The notes: generated by a model from the letters alone, not told the origin. Shown: positions 9,181-17,732, numbered from the stretch's first letter. The stretch is 64,000 bases of DNA from Bradyrhizobium sp. CSA207 (GCF_029051685.1 NZ_JAACFT010000001.1:186001-250000), one strand, 5' to 3'. Numbers and translations are program-made.

Positions 9181-9280
9181 CGTCATTGCGACTCGCCATT
9201 GCGAGGAGTGAAGCCACGAAGCAATCCAGACTGCCTCCGCAGATATATTTCTGGATTGCTTCGCTTCGCTCGCAATGACG
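9181..9280. repeat. Palindromic repeat, family A, copy 1
   Basis: Imperfect long inverted repeat with outer arms CGTCATTGCGA... and ...TCGCAATGACG and inner arms GAAGCAATCCAG / CTGGATTGCTTC. The left arm carries a short internal duplication of the CATTGCGA word. It lies between the epoxide-hydrolase-like gene and the P450 fusion. The same element occurs five more times in the window (23841, 27972, 42792, 51642, 62808). Confidence 0.9.
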
Positions 9281-9307
9281 ACATTGGTGCAGGGGGACTA
9301 CATTTCA

Positions 9308-12300
9308 ATGTCAGCCAAGAACCGACTGGACCCGATTCCGCAGCCGCCGACCAAGCCGGTGGTCGGCAACATGCTGTCGCTGGATTCGGCCGCGCCGGTG
9401 CAGCACCTGACGCGGCTTGCCAAGGAGCTCGGGCCGATCTTCTGGCTCGACATGATGGGCTCGCCGATCGTCGTCGTCTCCGGTCACGATCTCGTCGACG
9501 AGCTCTCCGACGAGAAGCGTTTCGACAAGGCGGTGCGCGGCGCGCTGCGGCGCGTCCGCGCGGTCGGGGGTGACGGCCTGTTCACCGCCGATACCAACGA
9601 GCCGAACTGGACCAAGGCGCACAACATCCTGCTCCAGCCCTTCGGCAACCGTGCCATGCAGTCCTATCACCCGAGCATGGTCGATATCGCCGAGCAGCTT
9701 GTCAAGAAATGGGAACGACTCAACGCCGACGAAGAGATCGACGTCGTCCACGACATGACTGCGCTGACGCTGGATACGATCGGCCTGTGCGGCTTCGACT
9801 ACCGTTTCAACTCATTCTACCGGCGCGACTACCATCCCTTCGTCGAGTCGCTGGTGCGCTCGCTCGAAACCATCATGATGACCCGCGGTTTGCCGTTCGA
9901 GCAGATCTGGATGCAGAAGCGCCGCAAGACCATGGCCGAAGACGTCGCCTTCATGAATGGGATGGTCGACGAGATCATCGCCGAACGGCGCAAGGGCGCA
10001 GAGGCGATCGACGACAAGAAGGACATGCTCGCGGCAATGATGACCGGCGTCGACCGCGCCACCGGCGAGCAGCTCGACGACGTTAACATCCGCTATCAGA
10101 TCAACACCTTCCTGATCGCGGGCCACGAGACAACCAGTGGCCTGCTGTCCTGCACGCTCTATGCGCTGCTCAAGCATCCGGACATTCTGAAGAAGGCCTA
10201 TGACGAGGTCGACCGCGTCTTCGGCCCCGACGTCGACGCCAAGCCGACCTATCAGCAGGTGACGCAGCTCACCTACATCACGCAGATCCTCAAAGAGGCG
10301 CTGCGGCTGTGGCCGCCGGCGCCGGCCTATGGCATCTCGCCCCTCAAGGATGAGACCATCGGCGGCGGCAAATACAAGCTCGGGAAGGGCACCTTCACCA
10401 CGATCCTGGTGACGGCACTGCATCGCGATTCCTCGGTCTGGGGGCCGAACCCGGATGCTTTCGACCCCGAGAATTTCAGCCGCGAGGCGGAGGCCAAGCG
10501 TCCGGTCAACGCGTGGAAGCCGTTCGGCAACGGCCAACGCGCCTGCATCGGCCGCGGCTTTGCCATGCACGAAGCCGCGCTCGCGCTGGGCATGATCCTC
10601 CAGCGCTTCAGGCTGGTCGACCATCAGCGCTACCAGATGCACCTGAAGGAGACCCTGACGATGAAGCCGGAGGGCTTCAAGATCAAGGTTCGTCCGCGCG
10701 CGGATCGTGAGCGCGGCGCCTATGGCGGGCCTGCGGCGGCGGCGACAATTGCGGGCACAACTGCGCCGCGTGCGACGACTCGGCCCGGACACAATACGCC
10801 GCTGCTGGTGCTCTACGGTTCCAACCTTGGCACGGCGGAGGAACTCGCAACCCGCGTCGCCGATCTCGCCGAGGTCAACGGCTTTGCGAGCAGCCTCGGG
10901 CCGCTCGACGACTATGCCGGAAAACTGCCGGAGGAGGGCGGCGTGCTGATCTTCTGCGCGTCCTACAACGGCGCGCCGCCGGACAACGCCACCCGATTCA
11001 TCAAATGGTTGCACGGGGATACGTCGAAGGATGCGCTGTCGAAGGTGCGTTACGCCGTGTTCGGCTGCGGCAACAGCGACTGGGCTGCGACCTATCAATC
11101 AGTACCCCGGTTCATCGACGAGCAGCTTGCAGCCCGTGGTGCGCGCAGTCTCTATGCGCGCGGCGAGGGCGATGCCAGGAGCGATCTCGACGGCCAGTTC
11201 GAAAAATGGTTCGCCGCCGCCGCGCCTGCGGCCATGAAAGAGTGGGGGCTCACCGCGGACTTCAGCCGTAGCACCGACGACGAACCGCTCTACAGGGTCG
11301 AGCCGGTCGCGCCCGGGGCGGTCAACGCGGTCGCGGCCCTCGGCGGCGCTGTGGCGATGAAAGTGCTCGTCAACGACGAGCTCCAGAACAAGAGCGGCCC
11401 CAATCCGTCCGAGCGCTCGACGCGGCATATCGAGGTGCAGTTGCCGCGGGGCGCGAACTACCGCGTCGGCGACCATCTCAGCGTGGTGCCGCGCAACGAT
11501 CCGGCATTGGTCGATGCCGTCGCCCGCCGCTTCGGCTTCCTCCCGGCGGACCAGATCAGGCTGCGGGTCGCCGAGGGGCGCCGCGCGCAACTGCCGGTCG
11601 GCGACAGCGTCTCGGTCGGCCAGCTGCTGACCGATTTCGTCGAGCTTCAGCAGGTCGCGACGCGAAAGCAGATCCAGATCATGTCGGAGCATACACGCTG
11701 CCCGGTGACCAAGCCGAAACTGCTCGGCCTCGTCGGCGACGAGGCCGAGGCTAGCGAGCGCTACCGCGCCGAGATCCTGGCCAAGCGCAAATCGGTGTTC
11801 GATCTTCTCAGCGAGTATCCAGCCTGCGAGCTACCGTTCCACGCTTACCTCGAAATGCTCTCGCTGCTTGCGCCGCGCTATTATTCGATCTCGTCCTCGC
11901 CATCGGTCGATCTCGCCCGTTGCAGCATCACCGTTGGCGTGGTCGGCGGCCCGGCGGCGTCCGGGCGCGGCCTCTACAAGGGCATCTGCTCGAACTATCT
12001 GCGTGATCGCCGCGCGGGCGATACGGTCTACGCGGCGGTGCGGGAAACCAAGGCTGGCTTCCGCCTGCCGGACGATTCAACGGTGCCGATCATCATGATC
12101 GGCCCGGGTACGGGGCTGGCGCCGTTCCGCGGATTCCTCCAGGAGCGCGCCGCCCGGAAGGCGAAGGGCGCCACCCTCGGCCCGGCGATGCTGTTCTTCG
12201 GCTGCCGTCATCCCGACCAGGACTATCTCTATGCGGATGAACTGAAGGGGTTGGCGGCCAGCGGCATCGCCGAACTCTTCACAGCGTTCTCGCGCGCGGG

Positions 12301-12544
12301 CGGGCCGAAGACCTACGTGCAGCACTTGCTTGCCGCGCAGACGGACAAGGTCTGGCCCCTGATCGAGCAGGGCGCCATCATCTATGTCTGCGGCGATGGC
12401 GGCAAGATGGAGCCCGATGTGAAGGCGGCGCTGGTTGCGATCTCGCGCGAGAAGAGCGGCGGGGATGCGGCAGCAGCCGCGCGCTGGATCGAGGAGCTGG
12501 GTGCCAAGAACCGGTATGTGCTGGATGTCTGGGCAGGAGGGTGA
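9308..12544 (+). CDS. CYP102A-type self-sufficient P450: heme domain fused to FMN/FAD reductase
   Basis: 1078-residue soluble fusion of the P450-BM3 class, which hydroxylates or epoxidises fatty acids using NADPH. The start at 9308 follows GGGG; an upstream ATG at 9275 lies inside the repeat. The heme domain has FDKAVRGALRR, I-helix AGHETTSG (Thr275), ExxR in KEALRLWPP and FGNGQRACIG with heme Cys413. The flavodoxin domain begins near residue 496 (LYGSNLGTAEE), FAD binding RYYSISSSP is near 857, and NADPH binding GPGTGLAPFRGF near 932. Residues matching BM3 Arg47 and Tyr51 are Ser52 and Val56; the Phe87 equivalent (Phe92) is kept. It is probably the Bradyrhizobium form that I recall being named CYP102A6. 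Confidence 0.95.
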   Translation: MSAKNRLDPIPQPPTKPVVGNMLSLDSAAPVQHLTRLAKELGPIFWLDMMGSPIVVVSGHDLVDELSDEKRFDKAVRGALRRVRAVGGDGLFTADTNEPNWTKAHNILLQPFGNRAMQSYHPSMVDIAEQLVKKWERLNADEEIDVVHDMTALTLDTIGLCGFDYRFNSFYRRDYHPFVESLVRSLETIMMTRGLPFEQIWMQKRRKTMAEDVAFMNGMVDEIIAERRKGAEAIDDKKDMLAAMMTGVDRATGEQLDDVNIRYQINTFLIAGHETTSGLLSCTLYALLKHPDILKKAYDEVDRVFGPDVDAKPTYQQVTQLTYITQILKEALRLWPPAPAYGISPLKDETIGGGKYKLGKGTFTTILVTALHRDSSVWGPNPDAFDPENFSREAEAKRPVNAWKPFGNGQRACIGRGFAMHEAALALGMILQRFRLVDHQRYQMHLKETLTMKPEGFKIKVRPRADRERGAYGGPAAAATIAGTTAPRATTRPGHNTPLLVLYGSNLGTAEELATRVADLAEVNGFASSLGPLDDYAGKLPEEGGVLIFCASYNGAPPDNATRFIKWLHGDTSKDALSKVRYAVFGCGNSDWAATYQSVPRFIDEQLAARGARSLYARGEGDARSDLDGQFEKWFAAAAPAAMKEWGLTADFSRSTDDEPLYRVEPVAPGAVNAVAALGGAVAMKVLVNDELQNKSGPNPSERSTRHIEVQLPRGANYRVGDHLSVVPRNDPALVDAVARRFGFLPADQIRLRVAEGRRAQLPVGDSVSVGQLLTDFVELQQVATRKQIQIMSEHTRCPVTKPKLLGLVGDEAEASERYRAEILAKRKSVFDLLSEYPACELPFHAYLEMLSLLAPRYYSISSSPSVDLARCSITVGVVGGPAASGRGLYKGICSNYLRDRRAGDTVYAAVRETKAGFRLPDDSTVPIIMIGPGTGLAPFRGFLQERAARKAKGATLGPAMLFFGCRHPDQDYLYADELKGLAASGIAELFTAFSRAGGPKTYVQHLLAAQTDKVWPLIEQGAIIYVCGDGGKMEPDVKAALVAISREKSGGDAAAAARWIEELGAKNRYVLDVWAGG

Positions 12545-12574
12545 CCGTCGGCCCGATCGTGCTAAACCTTACCC

Positions 12575-13249
12575 ATGATTCCCTGGGAAAAAATCGATAC
12601 CGGCCGGATTCCCGGTTCGGACGGCGAGCTGCGCCTGATGCGCCGTGGCAAGGAGTTCTCCATCATGCTCGGCACCAACGAGCTGATGAACAGCCGCCTG
12701 TCGGGCTCGGAGGCGGCCCTCGCGACGCTCGCGGCGAAGAAGATCGAGACGGTCGCCAAGCCGCATGTGCTCATCGGGGGGCTCGGGATGGGCTTTACGT
12801 TGCGTGCGGCACTTGCGGTGCTCGGGAGCCAGGCGAGGATCGTGGTGTCCGAGCTCGTTCCCGCGGTGGTCGCGTGGGCGCGAGGTCCAATGGCACAAGT
12901 CTTTGGCGATAGCCTCGAGGACCCGCGAGCAATCATCCGTGAAACCGATGTCGCCCAAATCATCCGGGAGCACTGGTCGGCGTTCGACGCCATTCTCCTT
13001 GATGTCGACAACGGACCGGAGGGGCTGACCCGGAAGGGCAATGATGCACTCTATAGTTCCACCGGGTTGAAAGCGGCGAGGACCGCGCTGCGGCCGGGGG
13101 GCGTGCTGGCGGTCTGGTCATCGGGGCCCAACCCGGCATTCGCCAAGCGCCTCGGCAGCGCGGGTTTCGACGTCAACGAAGTCAATATCCGCGCCACCGG
13201 CAGAGGCGGTGGATCGCGCCATGTGATCTGGATCGCGACGAAGAATTAG
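12575..13249 (+). CDS. Spermidine-synthase-like methyltransferase-fold protein
   Basis: 224-residue cytoplasmic protein resembling the polyamine-synthase branch of class I SAM-fold enzymes. The nucleotide-binding glycine loop is HVLIGGLGMGFT near residues 65-76. The acidic segment IVVSELVPAVVAW follows, and DAILLDVDNGPEG matches the DxxxDxxxG region of spermidine synthases. It is shorter than true spermidine synthases (about 280-310 residues) and lacks their N-terminal beta domain, so polyamine synthesis is unlikely. The ribosome site is weak. It lies 30 bases after the P450 fusion and probably shares its transcript. Confidence 0.75.
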   Translation: MIPWEKIDTGRIPGSDGELRLMRRGKEFSIMLGTNELMNSRLSGSEAALATLAAKKIETVAKPHVLIGGLGMGFTLRAALAVLGSQARIVVSELVPAVVAWARGPMAQVFGDSLEDPRAIIRETDVAQIIREHWSAFDAILLDVDNGPEGLTRKGNDALYSSTGLKAARTALRPGGVLAVWSSGPNPAFAKRLGSAGFDVNEVNIRATGRGGGSRHVIWIATKN

Positions 13250-13278
13250 CCCGTTTTCCGAGCCTCACGTTCTGTCCG

Positions 13279-13740
13279 TCAGAACATCGTATTGTTATTC
13301 GCGGGAGTTTCGGGAATGGGCTGGACGACGTCCCAGTGCTCGACGATCTTGCCGTTCTCCAGCTTGAAGATATCGACGATGGCGTTGCCCCTTGTGCCGG
13401 GTTCGCGAACCGCGTGAACGTGGAGAATGACGTAGTCGCCGTCGACGAAGGATCGCTTGATCTCGCTGTGCGAGTTCGGAAACTTTTCACGCAGGAAGCC
13501 GATGAATTTGCGAAAGCCTTCGGGACCATCTGCGGCGTTCGGATTGTGCTGGACATAGCGGTCCCCGACATAGGCGAGCGCGGCGTCAGCGTCCTTTTGA
13601 TTGAGACCTTTCTCGTAGAAGGCAAGCACGGCCTTGCGGTTCGCCTCCTGCGCGTCGCCTGCACTTGCGCTGACGTGAGCGGAGAGCACAAAAAGAGCCA
13701 AGGCGGCGATCGTTGCGGCTGACCGGAAGATGAGATGCAT
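13279..13740 (-). CDS. Exported SnoaL/NTF2-like protein
   Basis: 153 residues with a clear signal peptide (MHLIFRSAATIAALALFVLS, cut near SASAGDA) followed by a SnoaL-like fold: ANRKAVLAFYEKGLNQKD helix, ALAYVGDRYVQHNP, and the C-terminal GKIVEHWDVVQPIPE strand typical of the ester-cyclase-like family. Such proteins are often annotated as polyketide-cyclase-like with unknown substrates. It is convergent with the methyltransferase-like gene 29 bases away, and GGAG precedes the ATG. No catalytic role can be assigned. Confidence 0.85.
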   Translation of the reverse strand: MHLIFRSAATIAALALFVLSAHVSASAGDAQEANRKAVLAFYEKGLNQKDADAALAYVGDRYVQHNPNAADGPEGFRKFIGFLREKFPNSHSEIKRSFVDGDYVILHVHAVREPGTRGNAIVDIFKLENGKIVEHWDVVQPIPETPANNNTMF

Positions 13741-13869
13741 GATAACTCCGAGAGGCCGTAGCCTTCTTCTCCTGTAATGGGGAGCGCTGGTATAGCGTCC
13801 GCGCCAGACGGCCGTAAGATGGTATCTGGCAGCTCACATGGTCACCGCGAGGAGACCGGCTGCGTCAGG

Positions 13870-14790
13870 CTACGCCGCCTTCGCCGCCGCGCCATGCGCA
13901 TGGCTGTCGATGGCATCGATGAGTTGTGGCCAGAATCGCATCGGCAAAGCGTGGCCCATGCCCTCGATCATCAACATTCTTGCTCCGGGAATCGATGCCG
14001 CCGTGTCCTTGCCGCCGTCCGGATGCACCAGAGGATCGACGGTGCCGTGGATCACCAGCGTCGGCGTCTTGACGTCTTGCAGGCGTTCCTTGCGGCTGCC
14101 GGAGGCAAGCACGGCGCGGAGCTGCCGGCCGACGCCGGCCGGATTGAGCCCGCGCGCGAAGACGCGCTCGGCGCGGCCGGGATCGAGCGCCTCTTCCTCC
14201 GGAAAGGAGCCCGCGCGCAAGATCTTCCAGGTCTGGCCGTAGCGAACGATGAATTCCTCCTTGCTGCGCGGCGGCGGCGCCATCAGCATCGCGGCGGCCT
14301 CGCGCGTCGGCGGCGGCACGCGTGGATTGCCGGTGGTCGACATGATCGAGGTCAGCGAGCGCACGCGCTCTGGAAACGACAACGCCACTTCCTGCGCGAT
14401 CATGCCGCCCATTGAGGCGCCGACCAGATGTGCGGACTTGATGCCGAGCACGTCCATCAGGCCGATCGTATCCTTGGCCATGTCGATCAGCTTGTAGGTT
14501 GCGGCAACCGGCATCCTGAGAAAGCGCAATTTTAGGAGTTCGAGCGGCGTGAGGCGCTTGCCGCCTGTCAGATGGCTCGACTTGCCAATGTCGCGATTGT
14601 CGAACCGGATAACGCGAAAGCCGCGCAAAGCGAGCTGTTCGCAGAAGGCGTCGTCCCAATGGATCATCTGGGCGCCTAACCCCATGATCAGCAGCAGCGG
14701 CTCGGCATTGTCGTTGCCAAAAATCTCGTAACAGATGTCGATGCCGTTGGCGCTGACGATCTGGGGCGGCTGATGGGCGGAGGCGTTCAC
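13870..14790 (-). CDS. Alpha/beta hydrolase
   Basis: 306-residue hydrolase with GTG start at 14790 (good ribosome site GAGGAG). The nucleophile elbow GASMGG places Ser126, and the HG-like segment is replaced by LLLIMGLGAQMIHWDD. The candidate acid is in HGTVDPLVHPDGG and the candidate His in IEGMGHALP. The oxyanion motif with MGLGAQ and the segment RFDNRDIGKSSHL are typical of a family near the TAP/aclacinomycin-esterase group. It is transcribed away from the PHA synthase genes and shares a roughly 175-base divergent region with them. The substrate is unknown. Confidence 0.88.
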   Translation of the reverse strand: MNASAHQPPQIVSANGIDICYEIFGNDNAEPLLLIMGLGAQMIHWDDAFCEQLALRGFRVIRFDNRDIGKSSHLTGGKRLTPLELLKLRFLRMPVAATYKLIDMAKDTIGLMDVLGIKSAHLVGASMGGMIAQEVALSFPERVRSLTSIMSTTGNPRVPPPTREAAAMLMAPPPRSKEEFIVRYGQTWKILRAGSFPEEEALDPGRAERVFARGLNPAGVGRQLRAVLASGSRKERLQDVKTPTLVIHGTVDPLVHPDGGKDTAASIPGARMLMIEGMGHALPMRFWPQLIDAIDSHAHGAAAKAA

Positions 14791-14889
14791 TGACCGCTCC
14801 TCGGAGTGGGTTGCACGATGTTCGTTCTATCGCATGGTTTGCCGCGGCAAAGAAGCCTGCGGCGCGACGCCAGGGCCGCGTCTCGCAGG

Positions 14890-14918
14890 TTGACCGGCTC
14901 GCGACAACGGTGTGGTAT
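14890..14918 (+). promoter_or_regulatory. Predicted sigma70 promoter for the PHA synthase operon
   Basis: TTGACC at 14890-14895, 17-base spacer, TGGTAT at 14913-14918, leaving a leader of about 40 bases before the ATG at 14966. It lies in the divergent gap between the minus-strand hydrolase and the phaE-like gene. This is the best promoter-like pair I found in this gap; it is unproven. Confidence 0.5.
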
Positions 14919-14965
14919 GGCGAGAAAAGAAGGGCGCCAAAAGCCCTCGCGAGGTGGAGGACGCG

Positions 14966-15349
14966 ATGACGGACAAGATCAACGACCCCGTTGCCATGTG
15001 GCAGAAGATGGTTGGTGAGATGGAGAAGGGATTCAACTCCTTCGCCAATCAAGCCATGGCGTCCCCCGAGTTTTCGCAAGCGATGAACCGGGCCGGCGGC
15101 GTTGCTGCAGGTGCTCAGAAGCAGCTCGGCGAGCTGATGGAGAAATATCTGGTGTCGATGAACCTGCCGAGCCGCGAGCAGGTCACCGGCCTTGCCGAAC
15201 GGCTGCAAGCGATCGAAGGTCAGATCGGCGAGATCAAGTCGATGCTGAGCCAGATGGCGGCGGGTTCCGACGTGTCTCAGGGCTCCGATACCGCATTGCG
15301 ACCGCCGCGCACCAAGCGCCCGCCGTCTGAGGGCGGAGAGGAGACGTGA
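14966..15349 (+). CDS. Short PhaE-like subunit / PHA-granule-associated protein
   Basis: 127-residue helical protein immediately before a class III-type PHA synthase gene. It has WQKMVGEMEKGFNSFANQ, an amphipathic helix, a PHA_synth_III_E-like region (SREQVTGLAERLQAIEGQ), and a proline/arginine-rich tail. True PhaE proteins are about 350 residues, so this resembles only their C-terminal interaction part. The start at 14966 is set by GAGGTGGAGG. Its TGA overlaps the GTG start of phaC. By position it should be the activating partner of PhaC. A short phasin-like role is the alternative. Confidence 0.78.
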   Translation: MTDKINDPVAMWQKMVGEMEKGFNSFANQAMASPEFSQAMNRAGGVAAGAQKQLGELMEKYLVSMNLPSREQVTGLAERLQAIEGQIGEIKSMLSQMAAGSDVSQGSDTALRPPRTKRPPSEGGEET

Positions 15350-16428
15350 ACGCACCCACCGGCTTGGATCTCGCATCGATCCCGGAACGCATCCAGTCCG
15401 AGGTGCAGCGCGCAATCCAGCGCAGCATCAAGGGTGTCGAGTATTTCTCGACCTCGGGCCCCACACTGGGGGCGACTCCGAAGGACGTGCTGCACTCGCG
15501 CGGCACGATGAGCCTCTATCACTACCGGCCGATGTCCGATGAGATCTACCGCGTGCCGGTGCTGATCGTGATGGCGACGACAAACCGCGGCTACATCCTC
15601 GATCTCGTGCCTGGCCAGAGCTTCATCGAGTTCCTGCTCAAGCGCGGCTACGACGTCTACATGCTCGACTGGAGCGCGCCGCGTCCGGAGGAGAAGAGCC
15701 TGCGGATGGAGGACTATGTCCTCGGCTTCATCCCGGATTGCGTGCGCCGCGTGCAGCAGGATTCCGGCGAGCAGGACGTTTCGGTCATCGGCTATTGCTT
15801 CGGCGGCGTGCTGTCGCTGCTCTACGGCTCGATCTTCCCGGATGGGCCGATGAAGAATTTGATCTGCTTCACCACGCCGATCGATTTCCGCGAGATGAAG
15901 CTATTTTCCAATTTTTCCGACCGTCGCTATTTCGACGTTGACCGTCTGGTCGACAGCGTCGGCAACGTGCCTCCGGAGATGATCCTGTCCTCGTTCGAGA
16001 TGCTGCGGCCGGCCTCGCGCACGGTGAGCCAGATCCAGCTCTGGGAAAACATCTGGAACGACGAGTTCGTGAAGTCGTACCGGATGTTCGACCGCTGGGC
16101 GACCGACACGCTGCCGTTGGCGGGCGAATACTTCCGCACCATCACCAAGGATCTGATGTGGGACAACAAACTGTTCAACGACACCATGTCGGTCGGCGGC
16201 CGTGCGGCGAAACTCGAAAACATCAAGGTGCCGTTCCTGCACGCGGTCGCGGAGCACGACCACATCGTGCCCTATGACGCCGCAAAACATCTGATCGTCA
16301 AGATCGGATCCGAGGACAAGGAAGAGGTGATGCTCAAAGGCGGTCACGTCTCGCTGGTCGCAGGCGCCAACGCGGTCAAGCGGCTGTGGCCGAAACTGGA
16401 CTCCTGGCTGGGAAAGAGATCGACATGA
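15346..16428 (+). CDS. phaC: Class III-type poly(3-hydroxyalkanoate) synthase catalytic subunit
   Basis: 360-residue polymerase that joins 3-hydroxyacyl-CoA units into PHA at the granule surface. The lipase-like box carries cysteine, GYCFGG, with nucleophile Cys151; Asp305 (AEHDHIVP) and His334 (KGGHVSLV) complete the triad at spacings close to those of class III enzymes. The length matches class III PhaC (about 355), not class I (about 590). The GTG start overlaps the phaE-like stop, and the stop overlaps the GNAT start by 4 bases, giving tight translational coupling of three genes. Confidence 0.93.
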   Translation: MNAPTGLDLASIPERIQSEVQRAIQRSIKGVEYFSTSGPTLGATPKDVLHSRGTMSLYHYRPMSDEIYRVPVLIVMATTNRGYILDLVPGQSFIEFLLKRGYDVYMLDWSAPRPEEKSLRMEDYVLGFIPDCVRRVQQDSGEQDVSVIGYCFGGVLSLLYGSIFPDGPMKNLICFTTPIDFREMKLFSNFSDRRYFDVDRLVDSVGNVPPEMILSSFEMLRPASRTVSQIQLWENIWNDEFVKSYRMFDRWATDTLPLAGEYFRTITKDLMWDNKLFNDTMSVGGRAAKLENIKVPFLHAVAEHDHIVPYDAAKHLIVKIGSEDKEEVMLKGGHVSLVAGANAVKRLWPKLDSWLGKRST

Positions 16429-17018
16429 ACGAGCAGCGTTCCTATCCGTGTCGGGTCAAGACCGAGGCGGGCGATATCGAGATCCGCCTGATGGCGCCGG
16501 CGGACGAGGCCGCGGTGCTCGCCTTCGGCAAGGGCCTGCCGACCCACGACCTGCTGTTCCTGCCGCGCAACATCAGCGAGCCGAAGGTGCTCTCGGCCTG
16601 GATCAAGGAGATCGGTCGCGGCGCGATCACGAGCCTGCTCGCAGTGACGGACGGCAAGGTCGTCGGCTGCGGCACGCTGGTGCGCGATCCCCACTCCTGG
16701 TCGCCTCATGTCGGCGAGATCCGCATGGTGGTTTCGCCCGATGTCCGCGGGAAGGGGGTCGGGAAGGCGCTGTCGCAGGAGACCTTTGCGCTTGCGCTCG
16801 GCGCCGGCCTCGAAAAGCTTTCGGTCCAGATGACGGTGGATCAGCGGGCGGCGATCGCCCTGTTCGAAAGCCTCGGCTTCAAGGCCGAGGCGCTGCTGCG
16901 GGATCATGTCCGGGACGTCGATGGCAAGACCCACGACATCGTCGTGCTCGGTCACAACATCGCGCAGGTCCAGGTCCAGATGGAGGCCTATGGACTCCCC
17001 GGCGCCGTCCAGCACTAA
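16425..17018 (+). CDS. GNAT family N-acetyltransferase coupled to phaC
   Basis: 197-residue acetyl-CoA-dependent acyltransferase. Motif A is MVVSPDVRGKGVGKAL (R/Q-x-x-G-x-G/A), preceded by the central strand, with the SLGFKAEALLRDH C-terminal motif B. The start at 16425 overlaps phaC (ATGA) and has GGGAAAGAG upstream. An N-terminal extension from 16386 would read into phaC. Being the third gene of the PHA synthase operon suggests it acts on a granule protein or a CoA-linked process; that link is inference. The substrate is unknown. Confidence 0.9.
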   Translation: MNEQRSYPCRVKTEAGDIEIRLMAPADEAAVLAFGKGLPTHDLLFLPRNISEPKVLSAWIKEIGRGAITSLLAVTDGKVVGCGTLVRDPHSWSPHVGEIRMVVSPDVRGKGVGKALSQETFALALGAGLEKLSVQMTVDQRAAIALFESLGFKAEALLRDHVRDVDGKTHDIVVLGHNIAQVQVQMEAYGLPGAVQH

Positions 17019-17084
17019 GCCCATCGCGCCCCGGATTGGAACTGATCGATCAGGAAGGCAGCATGATGCCAGTTTCTAAGGCCG

Positions 17085-17124
17085 ATCACGTTTTCGTGAT
17101 ATCGCACCGCAATATCGATATTGC
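17085..17124. promoter_or_regulatory. Hairpin and 16-base perfect palindrome upstream of phasin
   Basis: ATCACG-TTTT-CGTGAT forms a perfect small hairpin at 17085-17100. Then GCAATATCGATATTGC at 17109-17124 is a perfect 16-base palindrome that runs into the TTGCAC taken as the phasin -35 element. Their position between the GNAT stop and the phasin gene suggests an operator, and possibly a weak terminator for the PHA synthase operon. Confidence 0.55.
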
Positions 17125-17149
17125 ACTGCACAATTAACTATGCCATATA
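17121..17149 (+). promoter_or_regulatory. Predicted phasin promoter with PhaR-type box
   Basis: TTGCAC at 17121-17126, 17-base spacer, CATATA at 17144-17149. The box TGCACTGCACAA at 17122-17133 fits every position of the PhaR-type consensus TGCRNYGCASMA that I recall for Bradyrhizobium. It overlaps the -35, as expected for a repressor displaced when PhaR moves to PHA granules. The consensus is from memory and binding is inferred. Confidence 0.55.
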
Positions 17150-17217
17150 GGCCGTGCCCCGGGCCAAATCGGACGGGGTGAGCCCATAGCTCAAATCAAT
17201 GAGGATGGAGAGACCCA

Positions 17218-17673
17218 ATGACAACCGAAACCAACACCGCTTTCGAGGGCTTCAAGGACGCGTTCAAGAACATCCAGAACATGGAAGTTCCTGAGGCTGC
17301 CCGCGAGTTCGTCAAGAAGTCCGCCAACACCGCCAAGGATCGTGCTGCCGAGGTTTTCGCCGGCTCCGAGCGCGTGACCGCGGTCATCGAGAATGCCGTG
17401 ACCGAATCCGTCACCGAGGCCGGCAAGATCAGCCGCAACATCCAGCAGGCGATCTACGAGGACGCCGAGGCGTTCTTCGCAGGCATCGACAAGCTCGCGT
17501 CGGCCAAGTCGATCAACGAAGCCGTCCAGATCCAGTCGGACCTGCTCCGTGCACGTGGCGAAGCGTTCGTCTCGCGCGCCAAGGCGACCACCGATTATCT
17601 CGGCAAGCTCGCCGCCAACGGCGCGAAGTCCGCTCAGGACAATTTCGCCAAGGCCTACACCAAGACCGCCTGA
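17218..17673 (+). CDS. Phasin family PHA-granule protein
   Basis: 151-residue amphipathic helical protein of the Phasin_2 type. FEGFKDAFKNIQNMEVPEAAREFVKKS at the N-terminus and regular heptad-like Ala/Lys/Glu spacing through the centre are typical; there is no signal or membrane segment. Phasins coat PHA granules and control their size. GGAGAG precedes the ATG. The gene is monocistronic: it has its own promoter region with a PhaR-type box and a rho-independent terminator just after the stop. This fits high-level, PHA-dependent expression. Confidence 0.92.
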   Translation: MTTETNTAFEGFKDAFKNIQNMEVPEAAREFVKKSANTAKDRAAEVFAGSERVTAVIENAVTESVTEAGKISRNIQQAIYEDAEAFFAGIDKLASAKSINEAVQIQSDLLRARGEAFVSRAKATTDYLGKLAANGAKSAQDNFAKAYTKTA

Positions 17674-17703
17674 TTGCGCGTCTGAATCGATAAACTGAAT
17701 TTG

Positions 17704-17732
17704 AGGCCCGCTTCGGCGGGCCTTGTTTTTAT
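17704..17732 (+). terminator. Rho-independent terminator of the phasin gene
   Basis: Stem AGGCCCGC / GCGGGCCT with a TTCG tetraloop followed by TGTTTTTAT, 30 bases after the phasin stop. This is the clearest intrinsic terminator in the window. Confidence 0.9.

Noticed and set aside
17085-17100. Intrinsic terminator for the PHA synthase operon
   Set aside because: The hairpin has only 6-base arms and the T bases are in the loop, with no T-run after it; kept only as part of a regulatory region.
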